Origin: Chloroflexota bacterium
GTDB taxonomy: Bacteria > Chloroflexota > Anaerolineae > Aggregatilineales > Phototrophicaceae
Direction of reading: 5' to 3'
Length of the DNA: 64,000 nucleotides
Assembly: GCA_028875245.1 (NCBI GenBank)
Contig: JAPPEU010000025.1
Location: 62,001 to 126,000, forward strand
The notes under the pieces: model-generated
Told to the model about the DNA's origin: nothing
The model's input: only the letters and a program-made list of their open reading frames with translations
Database searches by the model: none
Program-made: the position numbers and the translations under genes
Part shown: positions 1 through 8,477 of the stretch, piece by piece
How positions within the stretch are numbered: position 1 is the stretch's first letter
Layout: each line of letters begins with the position of its first letter

Positions 1-1053
1 ATGGCGCGGATCATCCGGCAGGTGGAAGCGGAAGCGCGGGAAACCGCCGATCAGCGGGCGCGCAGCCTCATCGCCATGGCCATCCAGCGCCTGGCCTCGG
101 AGCAGGTCAACGAGGTTTCAGTCAGTGTGGTTCACCTGCCGAGCGACGACATGAAAGGGCGCATCATCGGCCGCAATGGCCGCAACATTCGTTCCTTTGA
201 ATTGGCGACCGGCGTCGATGTCGTCGTGGATGACTCGCCGGAATCCGTCACCATCAGCAGCTTTGACCCCGTGCGGCGGGAAGTGGCCAAGCGGACGATG
301 GCGAAGCTGGTGGTCGATGGGCGCATTCATCCGGCGCGGATCGAAAAACTGGTCGAAGACACCCGTACCGAAGTCGAGCAGATCGTCCGTGAAGAAGGTG
401 AGCGGGCCGCCTACGAGACGGGCATCCATGGCTTGCACGTGGAGATACTCAAGCTCTTGGGCCAGTTGAAGTTCCGTACCAGTTACGGCCAAAATCAGCA
501 TGCGCATGCCATCGAAACGGCGCATATCGCCGGCATGATCGCGATGGAATTGGGCGCCGATGTCAATATCGCCAAGGCCGGTGGGCTGCTTCACGACCTC
601 GGCAAGGCGATAGACCACAATGTCGAGGGCACGCATGCGCTGATTGGCGCCGAGTTCGTCAAGCGCTATGGCGGCAAGGACGCGGTTGTGAATTGCATCG
701 CCGCGCATCATCACGAAGTGGAGAAAGAATGCGTCGAAGCCTTCATCGTCGAGGCGGCTGACGCCATTTCCGGCGCGCGGCCCGGCGCCCGGCGCGAGAG
801 CCTGGATTCATACATCCGCCGCGTCAAGCAGTTGGAAGAGATCGCCAATGGATTCGAAGGCGTCGAACAGAGCTATGCCCTGCAAGCGGGTCGTGAAGTG
901 CGCATCATCGTACGGCCGGAAGTCGTGGACGATTACGCTTCGATTCAACTGGCGCGCGATATCGCCCGGGAGATCGAAAACGACATGCAGTACCCGGGGC
1001 AAATCAAGGTGCACGTCATCCGCGAGACGCGGCGCGTGGAGTACGCGAAGTAG
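1..1053 (+). CDS. rny: Ribonuclease Y, 3' part (5' end outside window)
   Basis: Endoribonuclease that starts mRNA decay, normally anchored in the membrane. The visible 350 residues hold the end of the coiled coil, a KH RNA-binding domain with [12 protein letters not shown] at 53-64, and an HD metal-dependent phosphohydrolase domain with the HD pair at 197-198 in LLHDLGKA and a further His cluster near 228. Family members are about 510-520 residues, so the N-terminal membrane segment and most of the coiled coil lie upstream of the window. The first ATG is therefore most likely an internal Met. The 3' end overlaps nothing functional, but an antisense helicase remnant begins about ten bases beyond it. 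Confidence 0.96.
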   Translation: MARIIRQVEAEARETADQRARSLIAMAIQRLASEQVNEVSVSVVHLPSDDMKGRIIGRNGRNIRSFELATGVDVVVDDSPESVTISSFDPVRREVAKRTMAKLVVDGRIHPARIEKLVEDTRTEVEQIVREEGERAAYETGIHGLHVEILKLLGQLKFRTSYGQNQHAHAIETAHIAGMIAMELGADVNIAKAGGLLHDLGKAIDHNVEGTHALIGAEFVKRYGGKDAVVNCIAAHHHEVEKECVEAFIVEAADAISGARPGARRESLDSYIRRVKQLEEIANGFEGVEQSYALQAGREVRIIVRPEVVDDYASIQLARDIAREIENDMQYPGQIKVHVIRETRRVEYAK

Positions 1054-1063
1054 GTTTAGCGCT

Positions 1064-1318
1064 CCATCTTTGCAATCGTTGCGGGACCCAAGTCGTAAAA
1101 AGGAAAGGGCAGCGATTGCGCTGGGGATGCAACAAGTACAGACGTTCAGCCGCGCGCGTCATGCTGAGGTAAAACAGCTTGCGCTCCTGAAGTTCGTCGC
1201 CAGGATAATATGGATCCTGCTCAATCAGTCTTAGGGTTTTCGGTACGCGTCCGCGAATTGAATTGTCAAGCCTGTCCAAGCCAGCTTTGAACAGGGCTGT
1301 CATCAGCATTTCGCGCAT
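1064..1318 (-). pseudogene. Remnant of a UvrD/PcrA-type helicase C-terminus
   Basis: The minus-strand reading contains DPYYPGDELQERKLFYLS followed by MTRAAERLYLL. This matches the motif near the end of superfamily I DNA helicases, where EERRLFYVAMTRA-type sequence lies in the 2B/2A region. Only about 85 residues are readable and no Walker A, DEAD-like or other helicase motif is found upstream. The frame starts at a Met that is unlikely to be a true start and runs out close to the rny stop codon. I read it as a decayed or transferred 3' fragment of a helicase gene. It could instead be a small expressed domain, which is less likely. Confidence 0.6.
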
Positions 1319-1372
1319 AAGATCCCCCAGACAGTCTTGTCATCCATGGCCGGCCACGCGAGCAGGCGAAAC

Positions 1373-1402
1373 AAAAAAGCCCCCGTCGCAAGACAGGGGC
1401 TT
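1373..1402 (-). terminator. Rho-independent terminator after the PDZ gene
   Basis: A 7-bp perfect stem (AAGCCCC at 1377-1383 with GGGGCTT at 1396-1402) encloses a 12-base loop. On the minus strand it runs into a T tract (the A run at 1373-1378). It lies 24 bases downstream of the PDZ-protein stop codon. Confidence 0.85.
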
Positions 1403-1425
1403 CTGTTTATCTAGCAGTCTGCGGC

Positions 1426-2748
1426 TTACTTGCTCGCCACCCGCAGCACCACGTCAATCTGCATCATCTCGCCCGCGCGCAGGATATCCAGCGTCACCCG
1501 GTCGCCCGGCTCGTGGAAGTAGATGCGATTGCGCAGGTCGATCTCCAGGGTGACCGGTTCACCGGCCACGGCAAAGATGATATCACCTTCCTGCACGCCG
1601 GCAGCGGCGGCGGGCAAGCCTTCGATCACTTCGGCGACGAGCGCGCCTTCATTCAGCTCGCTGCCTTCGAAGTAGGGGCTATCCTGCTCCAATTGCCAGT
1701 AGCGCACACCCAGGGTTACCTGCTTCTCATGCAAGCCAAGCCACTCTGAGCGATCCTGCTCTACCGGCTCGGCATCGCCAATCAGCAGAAGCGGCGCGGC
1801 CGATACGGGCACGTCAAAGCGCAGGGCGCTGTATTGGCGCTGCACGGTGAGCTCGATAGCGTCGCCGCTGAACAGATCGGCGCCTTCTTCCACCGGCCGG
1901 CCGTTCGCCTCGGTGATGAGGTCAAATTGACGCAGGCCAGCCGCGTACAAGTCATGCGCCGGGCGGATCTCGCTGACGACGATGAAGCCGTCGCCATAAC
2001 CCAGCTCGAGATTTTCGGACACGTAGGCGCGCTCAACCTCGAGCCGCGGATGTGGACGGCGCCGTGGCGGACGATGCCTGGGGTCCCGCCGGCGGTGATC
2101 TTCCGCGTTGACCTTGATCACCATTTCGCGCTCGCCGCGCAGCAGCTTGAAGCTGAGTTCATCGCCTACGCTGAGATCGGATACGGCAGCGTCAGCTTCG
2201 CCAATGGTATTGACCGGTTCGCCATCAATCTCGATGATCCGGTCGTAGATGTGGAAGCCCGCGGTCGCCACGGCTGAATCGGGCAGGGCGCCCATGACCA
2301 GCAGCTTGTCATCGCACTGGCCGACAAACAATCCCGCAGCGGAGAGATCAAGCGGCATCGCGTAATCCGGATTCTCGAAGAGATCGGCCGGGCGCGCCAT
2401 GAGCGTCAAATCTTGTTCAAACGCGCTGTCGCCGCGGTCGATGCTCAAGGCGACCGTCGTGCCGACATCGTGTTTCCACACGACTTCGCGAACCGTCTCA
2501 ACCTGGATCGGCTCGCCATTTACCGCCGTGACGATATCGCCCGCCTGCAGATTCACCTCCGCCGCCGGGGTATTGGGTATTATGCCGGTGAGAAACAGGC
2601 CCTCGTCGTGATACCAATAACGAATGCCCATGAACGGAGCAACCGCGCTTTCGGTTTCCGCTTCGTCCTGAGCGAAAAGGACCGCGGACGTTGCCAAGAG
2701 CGCCAACAAGACGAGTATGCGTACACTAATGCTCAACAAGCGTTTCAT
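1426..2748 (-). CDS. Exported protein with four PDZ domains
   Basis: A 440-residue protein with an N-terminal signal sequence (hydrophobic stretch at about 8-25, then AQDEAE), so it acts outside the membrane. Four PDZ-like units follow at about 40-117, 135-215, 235-320 and 345-438. They are recognised by repeated patterns such as NTPAAEVNLQAGDIVTAVNG and LPAAAAGVQEGDIIFAVAGE. No HtrA serine protease or carboxyl-terminal-protease domain accompanies them, so this is a peptide-binding scaffold rather than a protease. Units two and three are joined by an Arg/His/Pro-rich linker at about 218-238. A clear terminator follows the stop codon. The exact partner is unknown. Confidence 0.85.
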   Translation of the reverse strand: MKRLLSISVRILVLLALLATSAVLFAQDEAETESAVAPFMGIRYWYHDEGLFLTGIIPNTPAAEVNLQAGDIVTAVNGEPIQVETVREVVWKHDVGTTVALSIDRGDSAFEQDLTLMARPADLFENPDYAMPLDLSAAGLFVGQCDDKLLVMGALPDSAVATAGFHIYDRIIEIDGEPVNTIGEADAAVSDLSVGDELSFKLLRGEREMVIKVNAEDHRRRDPRHRPPRRRPHPRLEVERAYVSENLELGYGDGFIVVSEIRPAHDLYAAGLRQFDLITEANGRPVEEGADLFSGDAIELTVQRQYSALRFDVPVSAAPLLLIGDAEPVEQDRSEWLGLHEKQVTLGVRYWQLEQDSPYFEGSELNEGALVAEVIEGLPAAAAGVQEGDIIFAVAGEPVTLEIDLRNRIYFHEPGDRVTLDILRAGEMMQIDVVLRVASK

Positions 2749-2973
2749 TGTGGAATGCCCCCTCTTTTTTCGATATGTACCTGGACCGTGAATAGCGTTG
2801 TTCCGGTAGATGGATTATACCGCATACTGTATCCGATTTATCGCGAGCGGTCAAATATTCGCGCGTTCGTGTCTGTCAATCTTGCCTGACCGCCGGCGAA
2901 ATGAATCGACCATGCCCCCGATTCTGCCTTGCCTTCTCGCGAAGCTGTCGGATCGGCCGATGTAGAAATGCGC

Positions 2974-3990
2974 TCAGCTGTCCCGGTCGTTGTTGCCGCC
3001 GAAGAGACGCCGGCTGATGGCGCTGCCGAACAGCGCGCCGGTGACGGAATTGTCGAATTCCATGCGAGAAGCCGGCATGTCTTCCCAATCGCCCTTGTGG
3101 CGCCTGTTGATCCACTTCTGATAATCATCGGAGGCCTGGATCAGGAACGCTTCGACCGCGCTTTCGTCGCCATCGGCGAGGCATTCGCGCAGCTCGCGCA
3201 GGGTCCCGACTATATCGTCGATGGCGCGTGCCAGCGCGTCGCTGTTTGCCAGCCATTCGTCACGCAGCGCATCCGGGTGGTGCGTCAAGAGATAGCGCGT
3301 CAATACATTGAAGGGCGGGTTCGTCAGGCGTTGCGCGTCGCCCCAGGCATTGTGCTCCATGGCGGCCGAGTAGGCGGCGACGCTGAGCAATTGCGGGATT
3401 TCTTCCGTGATCGTTGTCAGGCTGTCGTGCTCGGCCGGGTCGAGAAAATGCGGTTTGCCATCCAGAATCAGGGCGAAGTTGACCGCCAGATCAATCGCTT
3501 CCCGGTTGCTCGCCGCCGTTGGTGAGAGATAAATCGTGCCGCCGCGGAAGTAATCCTCAGTGGCGTACTCCGCGCCAAGCTGATGGTCCAGCATGTAATC
3601 GGCATTTACGACAGCGGTAAAGCCGATCATGTGCTGCGCATCCGTCAGAAACTCCGCCGCCCACTGCGCGGAGGGCAGCTTGATCACGGCGGTATCGAGG
3701 ATGACCACGCCCTCGCGCAAGAATGGCGCCACCAGTTCATAGCCCGCCCGCAAGTCTTCGTAGGGCAAGTTCATGATCACCAGGTCGGCAGAGCGAACGG
3801 CGGCCCCGGGTTGGCGCTCCACTTTATCAAGCACCTTGAGCTTGCGCGCCGGCTTTTCGTAATCTTCGCGGCTTTCATAACCCGCAAGCTGGAAACGCTG
3901 CTTCCCGTTCTTTTCGTATTCTCGCAGGCGCAAGGCAATCGAAGCGCCCAGACGATCCAAGCCAAGAATGGAGACCTTCAGTGTTGCCAT
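2974..3990 (-). CDS. Prephenate dehydrogenase-like (TyrA family) NAD-binding protein
   Basis: A 338-residue protein beginning with a Rossmann beta-alpha-beta unit (VSILGLDRLGASIALRL at 5-21). It goes on with LVIMNLPYEDL and VVILDTAVIKLP, in the pattern of TyrA enzymes, and a helical dimerisation domain occupies the second half. TyrA enzymes oxidise prephenate or arogenate with NAD(P) towards tyrosine. There is no neighbouring aromatic-pathway gene, and the segment where TyrA carries its catalytic His is weakly conserved, so the substrate is uncertain. A related 6-phosphogluconate- or imine-reductase-type dehydrogenase cannot be excluded. Confidence 0.72.
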   Translation of the reverse strand: MATLKVSILGLDRLGASIALRLREYEKNGKQRFQLAGYESREDYEKPARKLKVLDKVERQPGAAVRSADLVIMNLPYEDLRAGYELVAPFLREGVVILDTAVIKLPSAQWAAEFLTDAQHMIGFTAVVNADYMLDHQLGAEYATEDYFRGGTIYLSPTAASNREAIDLAVNFALILDGKPHFLDPAEHDSLTTITEEIPQLLSVAAYSAAMEHNAWGDAQRLTNPPFNVLTRYLLTHHPDALRDEWLANSDALARAIDDIVGTLRELRECLADGDESAVEAFLIQASDDYQKWINRRHKGDWEDMPASRMEFDNSVTGALFGSAISRRLFGGNNDRDS

Positions 3991-4094
3991 AGCCCGCTCC
4001 CGTCAATACCGATTCATGAACGCCCAACCAAATATAGCGCAGAAGTAAAGCCAAGTTAAGTTAATCATGCAAAGCTGATTGGAAATCTGAGGCA

Positions 4095-4145
4095 GGAGTG
4101 GGCGAGACAAGTCTCGCCCCTACAGATTTCGCTATGATTGCATAT
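4095..4145. repeat. Intergenic palindrome of the TGTAGGGGCG family
   Basis: A perfect 9-bp inverted repeat, GGGCGAGAC (4100-4108) and GTCTCGCCC (4111-4119), ends in CTACA. The flank at 4124-4142 (AGATTTCGCTATGATTGCA) recurs almost unchanged in inverted orientation at about 9272-9290. It therefore belongs to the same dispersed family as the elements at 9290, 22739, 56207 and 58326. It lies between the TyrA-like and HD genes and has no T tract. Confidence 0.7.
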
Positions 4146-4220
4146 AGATTCCAGCAAGCTCACAAGAAGAGAGGATGACCATCTTTCTCTAGATGGTTTG
4201 CTGCTGGCCGTCGATTGCGT

Positions 4221-4748
4221 TTAACTTTCGCCATCGGCTGCTTGCAGGCTCGCCAGCAGGCCATGGAGCGCATGGTCTTGGTGAAGCTCGGCATCGTCTT
4301 GATGATGCTCCACCAGCCAAATGACCGCCGCATCGCTGCCGCAATCGCGCAGTATCTCGCCGCCCCATGCGGCATGGCGCTGTCGCACGATGAATGGCGC
4401 CCGCCAGAATCTGATCTTTTCTTCATGCTTGATCTCGCGGCAGAACTTCGGCGCGAACGCTTCGACCAGTACGCCGATCGTCTTCTGCCACAGGGCCAGC
4501 TGATAACGTGACTTGCCGACATCATGCAGAAGGGCAGCCGCTCTGAGTTCCTGCCGCGCCGCCGCGTCAGCCCTGAGCACATGCTTCAGGACATTGAGAC
4601 TGTGCAATTGCTCGGGCAGCGACATTGAGCGGAAGGCGTCGAATTCGCAGGCGGTGAGATGCTGGCGGGCCGTATCGAGGTCGGCCGACCGGGTGAAGGC
4701 GAACAGGGCGCGCAACCCTTGGCTAAGCCGGTGAACAGCCGCCTTCAT
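4221..4748 (-). CDS. HD-domain phosphohydrolase
   Basis: A 175-residue protein with an HD metal-binding domain: His49 in EQLHSLNVL, the HD pair at 75-76 in LLHDVGKS, and a later His in RQRHAAWGGE. Such proteins hydrolyse phosphate esters of nucleotides or related molecules, but the substrate cannot be read from the sequence. The start chosen is the ATG at 4748 (MKAAVHRL). A longer frame exists, but its extra residues would cover the end of the upstream protease gene. It begins 4 bases after the site-2 protease stop, so the two are probably co-transcribed. Confidence 0.78.
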   Translation of the reverse strand: MKAAVHRLSQGLRALFAFTRSADLDTARQHLTACEFDAFRSMSLPEQLHSLNVLKHVLRADAAARQELRAAALLHDVGKSRYQLALWQKTIGVLVEAFAPKFCREIKHEEKIRFWRAPFIVRQRHAAWGGEILRDCGSDAAVIWLVEHHQDDAELHQDHALHGLLASLQAADGES

Positions 4749-4752
4749 CCCG

Positions 4753-5493
4753 CTAGAAGAGCAGGAGCCGCAGCAGCGCTCCCACCGGCTGGGCAATGAA
4801 CAGGCCGAACGGGCTGAATCCTCCGAAGGGCAGGAAGGAGATGAATATCAGCGCGATGAAGACGTAATAGCTCGCCATTTGCCAATCGCGCCACTTGAAG
4901 GCGGGGCGCATCAGAAACTCCGCCAGCGGACGCATGCTCTGTTGAATGACGACTGGGATCTGCATGCGCGTCAACCAACTGCCGGGCAGGGCGCTCAATA
5001 CGATATGCCAGCCGTCAATCGGGAAGAGCGGAATCAAGTTGAAGACAAATAGCAGGAGATTCCAAAATACCATGGCGTAGAGCAGCGCCGCCAGCATAGT
5101 CACCGGATCGGATAGTGGCTCCAGACCGCGGTATGCCAAAAAACCTTGCACGCTTAAGCCGCTGAACCGCAGCATAATGGCGAAGACCAGCGCCAGCCCC
5201 AGGTTGGACAGGGGCCCGGCCGCCACCGCCGCCAGGAAGCCCCGGCGCGGGTCACGCATGCGCTCGGCCGCTATCGGCGCGCTGCCCAGGATGCCGAAAC
5301 CGATGATGGCGAACATCAGCCAGCCGACCCAATTGATATGCACCAAGGGATTTAGCGTCAGGCGCCCCTGCAATTTCGGGACCTCGTCGCCCATCTTCCA
5401 GGCGACGAAATTGTGCGCGAATTCGTGCACCGTCATCGCGACGCCAAGGACGATCAGGTTGATGATAATGGTGATCGGGTTCAGGTCGAGCAA
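4753..5493 (-). CDS. Site-2 protease family membrane metalloprotease (M50)
   Basis: A 246-residue polytopic membrane protein. It carries the zinc-binding HExxH motif as HEFAH (23-27) within the first membrane segment. The second conserved motif, FNLIPLFPIDGWH (151-163), supplies the Asp ligand (Asp160). Family members cut transmembrane segments, often of anti-sigma factors or signal-peptide remnants. The protein is short, with no PDZ domain and no CBS domain, resembling the minimal group of the family. It is the first gene of a two-gene minus-strand unit with the HD protein and is transcribed divergently from the glycosyltransferase gene. Confidence 0.88.
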   Translation of the reverse strand: MLDLNPITIIINLIVLGVAMTVHEFAHNFVAWKMGDEVPKLQGRLTLNPLVHINWVGWLMFAIIGFGILGSAPIAAERMRDPRRGFLAAVAAGPLSNLGLALVFAIMLRFSGLSVQGFLAYRGLEPLSDPVTMLAALLYAMVFWNLLLFVFNLIPLFPIDGWHIVLSALPGSWLTRMQIPVVIQQSMRPLAEFLMRPAFKWRDWQMASYYVFIALIFISFLPFGGFSPFGLFIAQPVGALLRLLLF

Positions 5494-5753
5494 TGCTGCT
5501 TCCCCAAAATAATTTGACCCTGCCTCCTAAATATACACGATGACGCCGGATATTGAAACAACCTGCGCGGCGAGTTGGCGCCCGCGGGCTCAACGGCTCG
5601 CCATCGGACGCAAACAGTTGTCGCTACAAAATAGCGCATTCGGTGATAAAGTATGTTCTGGGATCACGCTGGACAAGCGTCTGGCGTCCCCCTCCGAATT
5701 GTCCATTTGGAGATGGCGCGCATGCAGATCCATCTCGCCTGGGAAACCCCCGC

Positions 5754-6914
5754 GTGACCAAAAGAGTGCTGTTCCTGTTCTCCGATACCGGCGGCGGTCA
5801 TCGATCGGCCTTTCAGGCGATACAAGATGCCATGAAGATTCGCTACGGCGATGCTGTGGACTTCGACGCGGTCGACGTCCTGCGCGAATGCAAGTGGCCG
5901 CTGAATAAACAGCCGGAGCTGTACCCGCGCGTCGTGAATACATCGAAACTCTTGTGGGCGCTGATGTACCACAGTTTCGATGGCAAGCGCCGCACCGGCC
6001 TCGCGCGTCGATTGATCTACCGCAACAATCGCAGAATCCTGCGCCGCATCGTCTCCGAACATCCGGCCGATGTCGTCGTGTGTACGCATTCCGTCATCGG
6101 CAACCCGACCTTTCGCGCCTTTCTCACGCTGGATGAACGCCCGCCGTTTCTGACTGTCGTGACGGATTTGGTGACGACGCCGTCATTTTGGTACGATCCG
6201 CGCGTCGATCATTGCTTTGTGCCGACCGAGACCGCCTACCGCCGCGGCCTGCGCCTGGGCATGTCGCCTTCCCAGATGCAAATCACGGGCTTGCCGGTCA
6301 ACCCGCATTTCATCAACTCGATAACATCAAAAGAGCGGGCGCGCAAAGAATTCGGCTTTGATCCGGTTTTGCCCGCCGTATTGATCGTTGCCGGCAGCGA
6401 GGGCATGGGGTCCATTCACAAGATGGTGGCCGCTCTGGACGCCCAGCCGCTGGCGGCGCAATTGATCGTCGTTTGCGGCCGCAACCAGGAGCTCAAATCG
6501 CGGCTGGAAGATCGCGTCTGGAACAACCGTCATTGCATCTTTGGTTATGTGACCAATCATCGTGAAATGCCGCGGATCATGGCGGCCTCCGATATCATCG
6601 TCACCAAAGCCGGTCCCTCAACCATTAGCGAAGCGGCGATTGCCGGGCTGCCGATGATCATCAGCGATCGCATCCCGGGCCAGGAGACCGGCAACGTGCG
6701 CCTGGTCACTGAAAACCAGGCGGGCATCTATTTGCCCAAGCCGGAGAAAGTAGCTGAGCGGATTGTGGAGTGGCTGGGGGAGGGGCCCGAAATGCTGGGG
6801 CGGCGCGCGGCAAACGCCCGGCGGATTGCCCGCCCCGATGCCGTCTGGGAAATCGCCGATGCGGTTTGGGAATGGGCCAATCGCCCTAAATTCGCCCGTT
6901 CGCGCGTCTCCTAG
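5754..6914 (+). CDS. Processive diacylglycerol/MGDG-type glycosyltransferase
   Basis: A 386-residue protein starting at a GTG at 5754 (MTKRVLFLFSDTGGGHRSA). The frame is open further upstream, but those residues are not protein-like and this start gives the canonical N-terminus. GGGHRSA at 13-19 is the signature of GT28-type enzymes related to MGDG synthase and MurG. Downstream FVPTETAYRRG and the donor-binding stretch ITKAGPSTISEAAIAGLPMI (V at the first position here) fit the same fold. The enzyme probably adds a sugar from a nucleotide sugar to diacylglycerol at the inner membrane face. Its 3' end overlaps the convergent gene by 4 bases. Confidence 0.85.
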   Translation: MTKRVLFLFSDTGGGHRSAFQAIQDAMKIRYGDAVDFDAVDVLRECKWPLNKQPELYPRVVNTSKLLWALMYHSFDGKRRTGLARRLIYRNNRRILRRIVSEHPADVVVCTHSVIGNPTFRAFLTLDERPPFLTVVTDLVTTPSFWYDPRVDHCFVPTETAYRRGLRLGMSPSQMQITGLPVNPHFINSITSKERARKEFGFDPVLPAVLIVAGSEGMGSIHKMVAALDAQPLAAQLIVVCGRNQELKSRLEDRVWNNRHCIFGYVTNHREMPRIMAASDIIVTKAGPSTISEAAIAGLPMIISDRIPGQETGNVRLVTENQAGIYLPKPEKVAERIVEWLGEGPEMLGRRAANARRIARPDAVWEIADAVWEWANRPKFARSRVS

Positions 6915-8008
6915 CGCTCCCCCAGACGCCCCAGGTAGGTCGCAGCCGCAACTTCTATCATTTGACCATCTTCCAGATCTATCTTCAGCGTGCCATCGCT
7001 TCGTTCCAATGCCACCAGCACGGCTCTGTTCTCGTCCGTAAAGCTTATGGGACGCGCTAGATCCGGCATGGGGCCGCTGGCAATTCGCTGCCGGCCGTTC
7101 TCCAGGTCAACAAGTACCAGCACAGTGCGAATTTCCTCCTGCTCGCTGGCGAAGTGGCGAACCTGCGACAAGGCATATACCGCCAGCGCCCCATCAGCGC
7201 TCACGAGAATGTTGCCGGCGTCGCGGTAATTCCCGCGGGAAAGCGCCGGAATCACCTGTGACTCGCCGTCATCCAGCCCGAAAACTTCGACATCAAGCCC
7301 GTTCAATTCCGGGCTTGGCGCCAGACGCAGCATCGAGCCCGCGCCGAAACCCACCGGGCAGAAACAAGTCTGGTCCCCCGGCAGGCTGCCGGTGACCACG
7401 CCGCCTTCGTCTATCCTGAGCGCGAAGAGACCGGCTCGCCGCGCATAGGGGCTGAGTCCCTCGCTGCCATCGGCATAAACTTCCATGAAGAGCTCGGCGT
7501 CATCCGCGCCAAATGCGACGGGCAGCAGTTGAATGCCGGCGCGCGGACCATAAACGAGCAATTCCCGTATCTCGGCGCCGGCGACATCGGCCAGCCACAG
7601 GGCTGTGATCAACTGCCCATCGCCGACTTTGCGGCTGATGGTCCAAGCGATTTGTCCTTTGTCCTTCGATGCAACCCAATCGACGCGGTGGGTCCCGCTG
7701 GTCACATTGATGAAGGGATGGTCGCGAATGATGCCATCGGCCTTCGCCAGCTTGACCTTCTCTTCGTCCAAGGCGTAGAAAATGACGCCGCTTTCCGTGA
7801 GGGTGAAGCGCTCGCCGAAAGCGCTGATGGTTGATTGATCGCCGGTGAGCAGGTGCAAAAAAATCAAGTCGGTCAGCAATGGACTGACGGTGTTGCGCCT
7901 GATGAAGACATCCCAGGATTGACGCTGCAACGCCGGCTGCGCGCTATCTTGCGCGAAGACCGCCGCGGCAGGCAGCAGGATCAAGATAAGAAGCAGAAGG
8001 CGTCGCAT
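6911..8008 (-). CDS. Secreted protein of unknown function
   Basis: A 365-residue protein with a clear Sec signal peptide (MRRLLLLILILLPAAAVFAQ, cleavage expected after AQ). The rest is rich in beta strands with recurring short segments (for example GRQRIASGPMPDLARP, VLVSADGALAVYAL-like), suggesting a beta-propeller similar to the TolB-type fold. One short Cys pair occurs (QTCFCPVG). I recognise no catalytic motif. It converges on the glycosyltransferase gene with a 4-base overlap, and the 52-residue gene lies upstream on the same strand. Confidence 0.75.
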   Translation of the reverse strand: MRRLLLLILILLPAAAVFAQDSAQPALQRQSWDVFIRRNTVSPLLTDLIFLHLLTGDQSTISAFGERFTLTESGVIFYALDEEKVKLAKADGIIRDHPFINVTSGTHRVDWVASKDKGQIAWTISRKVGDGQLITALWLADVAGAEIRELLVYGPRAGIQLLPVAFGADDAELFMEVYADGSEGLSPYARRAGLFALRIDEGGVVTGSLPGDQTCFCPVGFGAGSMLRLAPSPELNGLDVEVFGLDDGESQVIPALSRGNYRDAGNILVSADGALAVYALSQVRHFASEQEEIRTVLVLVDLENGRQRIASGPMPDLARPISFTDENRAVLVALERSDGTLKIDLEDGQMIEVAAATYLGRLGER

Positions 8009-8085
8009 GGCACTAGAATCGGTTTCATTGCGCTCACCCGATTATAGAGCCGAGTCCCTTATGGGGCAATTTAGCGCGCCCCAAT

Positions 8086-8119
8086 AAAATGAAAAGAGCC
8101 CCGCGTTCGCGAGGCCCTC
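8086..8119 (-). terminator. Probable terminator after the 52-residue gene
   Basis: On the minus strand an imperfect GC-rich stem is formed by GAG...CTC outside and CCTCGCG/CGCGGGG inside, with a two-base bulge. A TTTTCATTTTAT tail follows. It begins about 20 bases after the stop codon of the small gene. Confidence 0.6.
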
Positions 8120-8139
8120 CCGCTGTTGTGACGATTCGT

Positions 8140-8298
8140 TTAAGTCAACTTGCGCTGGCGCTGAAGCCGCCGATGCTGCCATTCGATGGCTTTGCGGTTC
8201 TTCTTGTCGTTCAAGAAGCGCTCAATCCTCGCTTCTTCCAGCAATTCGTGCATGCGCTGCTTGTGCAGGCTCGGAGCGATGATGCTCATGTTCTCCAT
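8140..8298 (-). CDS. Small basic protein, 52 residues
   Basis: A short gene starting at the ATG at 8298, preceded by a near-perfect Shine-Dalgarno sequence (AAGGAGG six bases before the ATG) and followed by a terminator-like hairpin. The product starts MENMSIIAPSLHKQRMHELL and ends in a strongly basic helix (EWQHRRLQRQRKLT). It is rich in Glu, Arg, Lys and Gln, has no signal peptide or membrane segment, and looks like a single long amphipathic helix or helical pair. I do not recognise the family. The ribosome binding site and downstream hairpin are the main evidence that it is real. Confidence 0.7.
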   Translation of the reverse strand: MENMSIIAPSLHKQRMHELLEEARIERFLNDKKNRKAIEWQHRRLQRQRKLT

Positions 8299-8477
8299 TA
8301 TTGTCCTCCTTACACGTGGTTATTTCACTTGTCAGACGACTAAGCCTAGGCAGATCTTACAGGGATACCGGCAATTCAATCATGCAAACTATACATGTTT
8401 GCCATCCCTTGACACCAGCCCTCATTGATGCTGTTCATCCGTCTGTGATTGCCCGCCCCGGAAAAGAATCGCCGCAG

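Noticed and set aside
4165-4195. Hairpin ACCATCT/AGATGGT downstream of the HD gene as a terminator
   Set aside because: There is no T tract on either strand after the stem.
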